7,213 nucleotides of DNA from an uncultured Eggerthellaceae bacterium (GTDB lineage: Bacteria > Actinomycetota > Coriobacteriia > Coriobacteriales > Eggerthellaceae). The position numbers and the translations under genes are program-made. How positions within the stretch are numbered: position 1 is the stretch's first letter; every line of letters starts with the position of its first letter. The stretch lies in contig CAJUFC010000135.1 of the NCBI GenBank assembly GCA_910585565.1, forward strand, positions 1 to 7,213, given 5' to 3'. This document shows positions 6,001 through 7,213 of this stretch, one piece after another. Below the pieces are notes generated by a model, which saw only the letters and a list, made by a program, of their open reading frames with translations, was not told the DNA's origin and did no database searches.

Positions 6001-7213
6001 TCTCCCAGTGACCTTCAAACTTGAGCTCCGTCTCCCCCTCACCAAGAGCCGCGACGGCGGTACGCAAATCGACGTTAGCTGTCGGCGTAACGCTGCTGTA
6101 TCCAGGGCCAGTCCAGCCTTGGAAGCGATAGCCCGGTCGCTCGCCCGGATCGGTCAAACGGTGGTTCGAATCCTCGACGGTATATTTACCAACCCGAAGA
6201 GTACCCCCAGGTGAGGCGGAAGTTGTAACGTCATCGTACGCAATGTCATAAGAATTCAGCAACACGGGAACGACAATCTGAGCGATTGTCTTCCCAGCCG
6301 GCAGTGCAACTCCCTCGCTCCTCAGTCCCAGCGGAGTTTCACCAGGAGCAATTTTTACCGCCTCCCAATTGCCAAGCGTCTCGAACGTAGGTTGAGCATC
6401 CTCATTCACGTAGGCTGAATTATCAAAGCACCCAACACCATTCATGATGCGTACTCTCGTCCGCACATCGCCGTCCGTAAGCCCCGCATCGACGACGTAG
6501 CGAAAGATATTGCTTACATCTTTGGCGTCTGAAACATGTCCAAGATAGAAGACCCCTAATTCTGAAGGATCAAACCAAAGCGTAGCGTTGGACAAAGGTC
6601 TTGATTCAACCCACCAGATTTCACCATGACGATAGGAATGATCTTCGGGATACGACATCCCTGCAAGCTCCGCAAGGCTCAATGGCTCCCGTACAAAGTT
6701 CCTCCCATCCCGATGTAAAAACAGCGTTCTCTCGTCAGCCGACATGCTACTCATATTCGTATACCCAGCAGGAAGGTGGTCTTCCTCGTATGTATAGTAA
6801 ATGCCTGAAAATTGCTCTCCTGCACGATATGCCTCTACAAATTCCCCTTCGCCAGCCAAGTCATCTGCCTCTCCTTGGTTCACAAGCTGGCTCCCCCCGA
6901 ATCCGCCATTCACGGCAGGCAGCATTTCGAGGCCTTCGCAACCTTCGAACGCCTCGCCGCCGATCCAGCGGACGGAGTCGGGGATGTCTACGGACTCGAG
7001 GGCCGCGCAGCCCTTGAAGGCGGCGTAGTCGATGGTCTTGAGGGTGGAGGGGAGCTGCACCGACTTGAGGTTCGTGCAGCCGGCGAAGGCGGACTCGCCT
7101 ATGGCGGTGACGCCCTCGGGGATGGCGGCGCTCGCGAGGAACACGGCGCTCTCGAAGGCATTGGGCTCTATCTGGGTCACCTGGTAGGTGACGCCGTCCA
7201 CCTTGGCGTAGGC
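3095..7213 (-). CDS. Giant BspA-like LRR surface protein, 5' end outside the window
   Basis: Partial: 1372 residues are visible and the frame stays open to the window edge, so the true start and any signal peptide lie beyond it. The GTG at 7201 is an internal valine (AYAKVDGVTYQV), not a start. Visible residues 5-98 are BspA-type leucine-rich repeats (IPEGVTAIGESAFAGC pattern, 23-residue period). Flg_new-like modules follow with GW centres at W367, W446, W581, W751 and W949; the second is the best (409-483). Large unassigned insertions lie between them. Residues about 1030-1350 are beta-rich and resemble the C-terminal domain of the downstream protein. The C-terminus (ITVGSAS) has no LPXTG, charged tail or membrane segment. 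BspA-family proteins are typically adhesins binding host matrix or other bacteria; adhesion here is inferred. It is the upstream gene of a tight two-gene operon. Confidence 0.9.
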   Translation of the reverse strand, partial: AYAKVDGVTYQVTQIEPNAFESAVFLASAAIPEGVTAIGESAFAGCTNLKSVQLPSTLKTIDYAAFKGCAALESVDIPDSVRWIGGEAFEGCEGLEMLPAVNGGFGGSQLVNQGEADDLAGEGEFVEAYRAGEQFSGIYYTYEEDHLPAGYTNMSSMSADERTLFLHRDGRNFVREPLSLAELAGMSYPEDHSYRHGEIWWVESRPLSNATLWFDPSELGVFYLGHVSDAKDVSNIFRYVVDAGLTDGDVRTRVRIMNGVGCFDNSAYVNEDAQPTFETLGNWEAVKIAPGETPLGLRSEGVALPAGKTIAQIVVPVLLNSYDIAYDDVTTSASPGGTLRVGKYTVEDSNHRLTDPGERPGYRFQGWTGPGYSSVTPTANVDLRTAVAALGEGETELKFEGHWEKTSTATFNTGTGQHFDNVSYYKGDAPALPATAQRTGFWFAGWYPSTGTGYWADKQDGHTLYNGNMPADAYGDVTFNAVWTPKTYTVRYDTEASKDKDGNRVVNQPQNKTFVHPTAANSINQATGLTFGIGADGTVAADLNVVDNHYFDLTNVRQSWCTDYALDVPERKLGAYPFVGWCKIDDLVIGTVPGPSEGGNQRYWTELREKDADGNFTDTHYFFAIFGEGWSDFSKDQCATPYTVYGVWGSTSEATISLKATQPSRLDNLGDQVVTAAGSGAGDELGNATRGTEQIRFRENHGFIGQAEASADSAAEGLHTGTPERRGEGYELDADMNLKAPVRYGFEFLGWGAPSGAAGSGLAANEDGASVASTTDVADVDGKLYIAYDEDAARAGGTTGFTLTGAGAALVNSDNDAGTHVYTGSPSYDAATRTDAWSAYWATRAVDVTMRIPSHAVKDVDFAGESTKAGHPQDADHPYNTKADYTFTWTDEHGATQTWEYAWREGTSGETGGGATAGWYITDKRWDYFDVLEYPAFDTQRDRYTYDGWYEMIKSSMTDSTDKALADLEAAGSPAMRTPIATYENLVQPNTRVRVTGLAEPQGGLTIDENYFLTGVGKDDKGRTARTLWLWTSPIRINVASPVGVYLCTTNSYGQAVEPYVVGNDRRTQLEAQAEFQVATGSHDLQLVGVTAEDVTSFGYELDADGNVVRTDDGANAPVVDVESVESGEATPGMADKILNPKFGDAVGSKDAAVKYGDETSRMFWVSPVPTATADQTGVVYGSTNSTAADEAAKVPGSGSFGTDEGALVPDVEKRRYFGFGYKAGGSGDSDNRIEDELDSSASSGKEYALGDFVLRRHDNYESGEKDGLALVKHDDASGASTYRFYYGLDMRRCDFDLTGLQDIIDNSRGTLEYNSTFDQPLLRVKFTFAAARNPGISYYAARGADEAAGAGVDAGAMGLPDDVVITVGSAS
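6920..7213 (-). repeat. BspA-type leucine-rich repeats at the visible N-terminal end
   Basis: At least three consecutive 23-residue units: IPEGVTAIGESAFAGC with TNLKSVQ, LPSTLKTIDYAAFKGC with AALESVD, and IPDSVRWIGGEAFEGC with EGLEML. A partial unit (ITQIEPNAF-like: VTQIEPNAF) precedes them. The AF.GC..L pattern is the hallmark of the BspA (LRR_5) class. The array probably continues or begins just beyond the window edge. Base composition here is about 68% GC by hand count over 6961-7020, clearly above the next 700 bases of the same gene. Confidence 0.92.

Noticed and set aside
5057..6214. A 385-codon plus-strand open frame opposite the giant gene
   Set aside because: It has shadow composition rich in Arg, Val and His with no domain or ribosome binding site, and lies fully inside a well-supported gene on the other strand.
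7199..7201. GTG at 7201 as the start of the giant protein
   Set aside because: The frame continues upstream to the window edge (AYAK before the Val), and a BspA-type protein would have a signal peptide before its LRRs. The gene is therefore partial.

Overview
The window looks like high-GC Gram-positive DNA, most likely from a gut or oral member of the Coriobacteriia (the Eggerthella/Olsenella/Adlercreutzia side of the Actinomycetota). The grounds are strong G/C-ending codon use, a BspA-type leucine-rich-repeat surface protein with Listeria/Bacteroides-type (Flg_new) repeats, and a very Ala/Gly/Asp-rich secreted proteome. No species can be assigned from sequence alone.

Everything supportable is on the minus strand, so transcription runs from the right edge to the left. 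From 7213 to 3095 there is a very large secreted-type protein, cut by the window edge and so lacking its real start. Its visible part has BspA-like LRRs, about five divergent Flg_new-like modules, and a C-terminal beta-rich region. Nineteen bases downstream begins a second gene (3075 to 637, 812 aa) with a signal peptide, a tandem array of 25/27-residue repeats that I do not recognise, five Flg_new-like modules, and a C-terminal domain that resembles the end of the upstream protein. The two genes are almost certainly one operon for surface or secreted proteins. Neither shows an LPXTG sorting signal or a C-terminal membrane segment.

From 636 to 273 there is no gene. This stretch holds a dense cluster of GC-rich inverted repeats (478-577), some of them mutually exclusive, a short direct repeat, a likely intrinsic terminator (357-388), and a likely promoter (312-339). 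That promoter would drive two adjacent serine tRNA genes, Ser(GGA) at 272-181 and Ser(CGA) at 143-51, both with encoded CCA.

The most promising unknown is the 25/27-residue repeat array at 2482-2964. The next most interesting are the C-terminal module apparently shared by the two neighbours and the sharp composition change inside the giant gene just after its LRR block, which suggests a mosaic gene.
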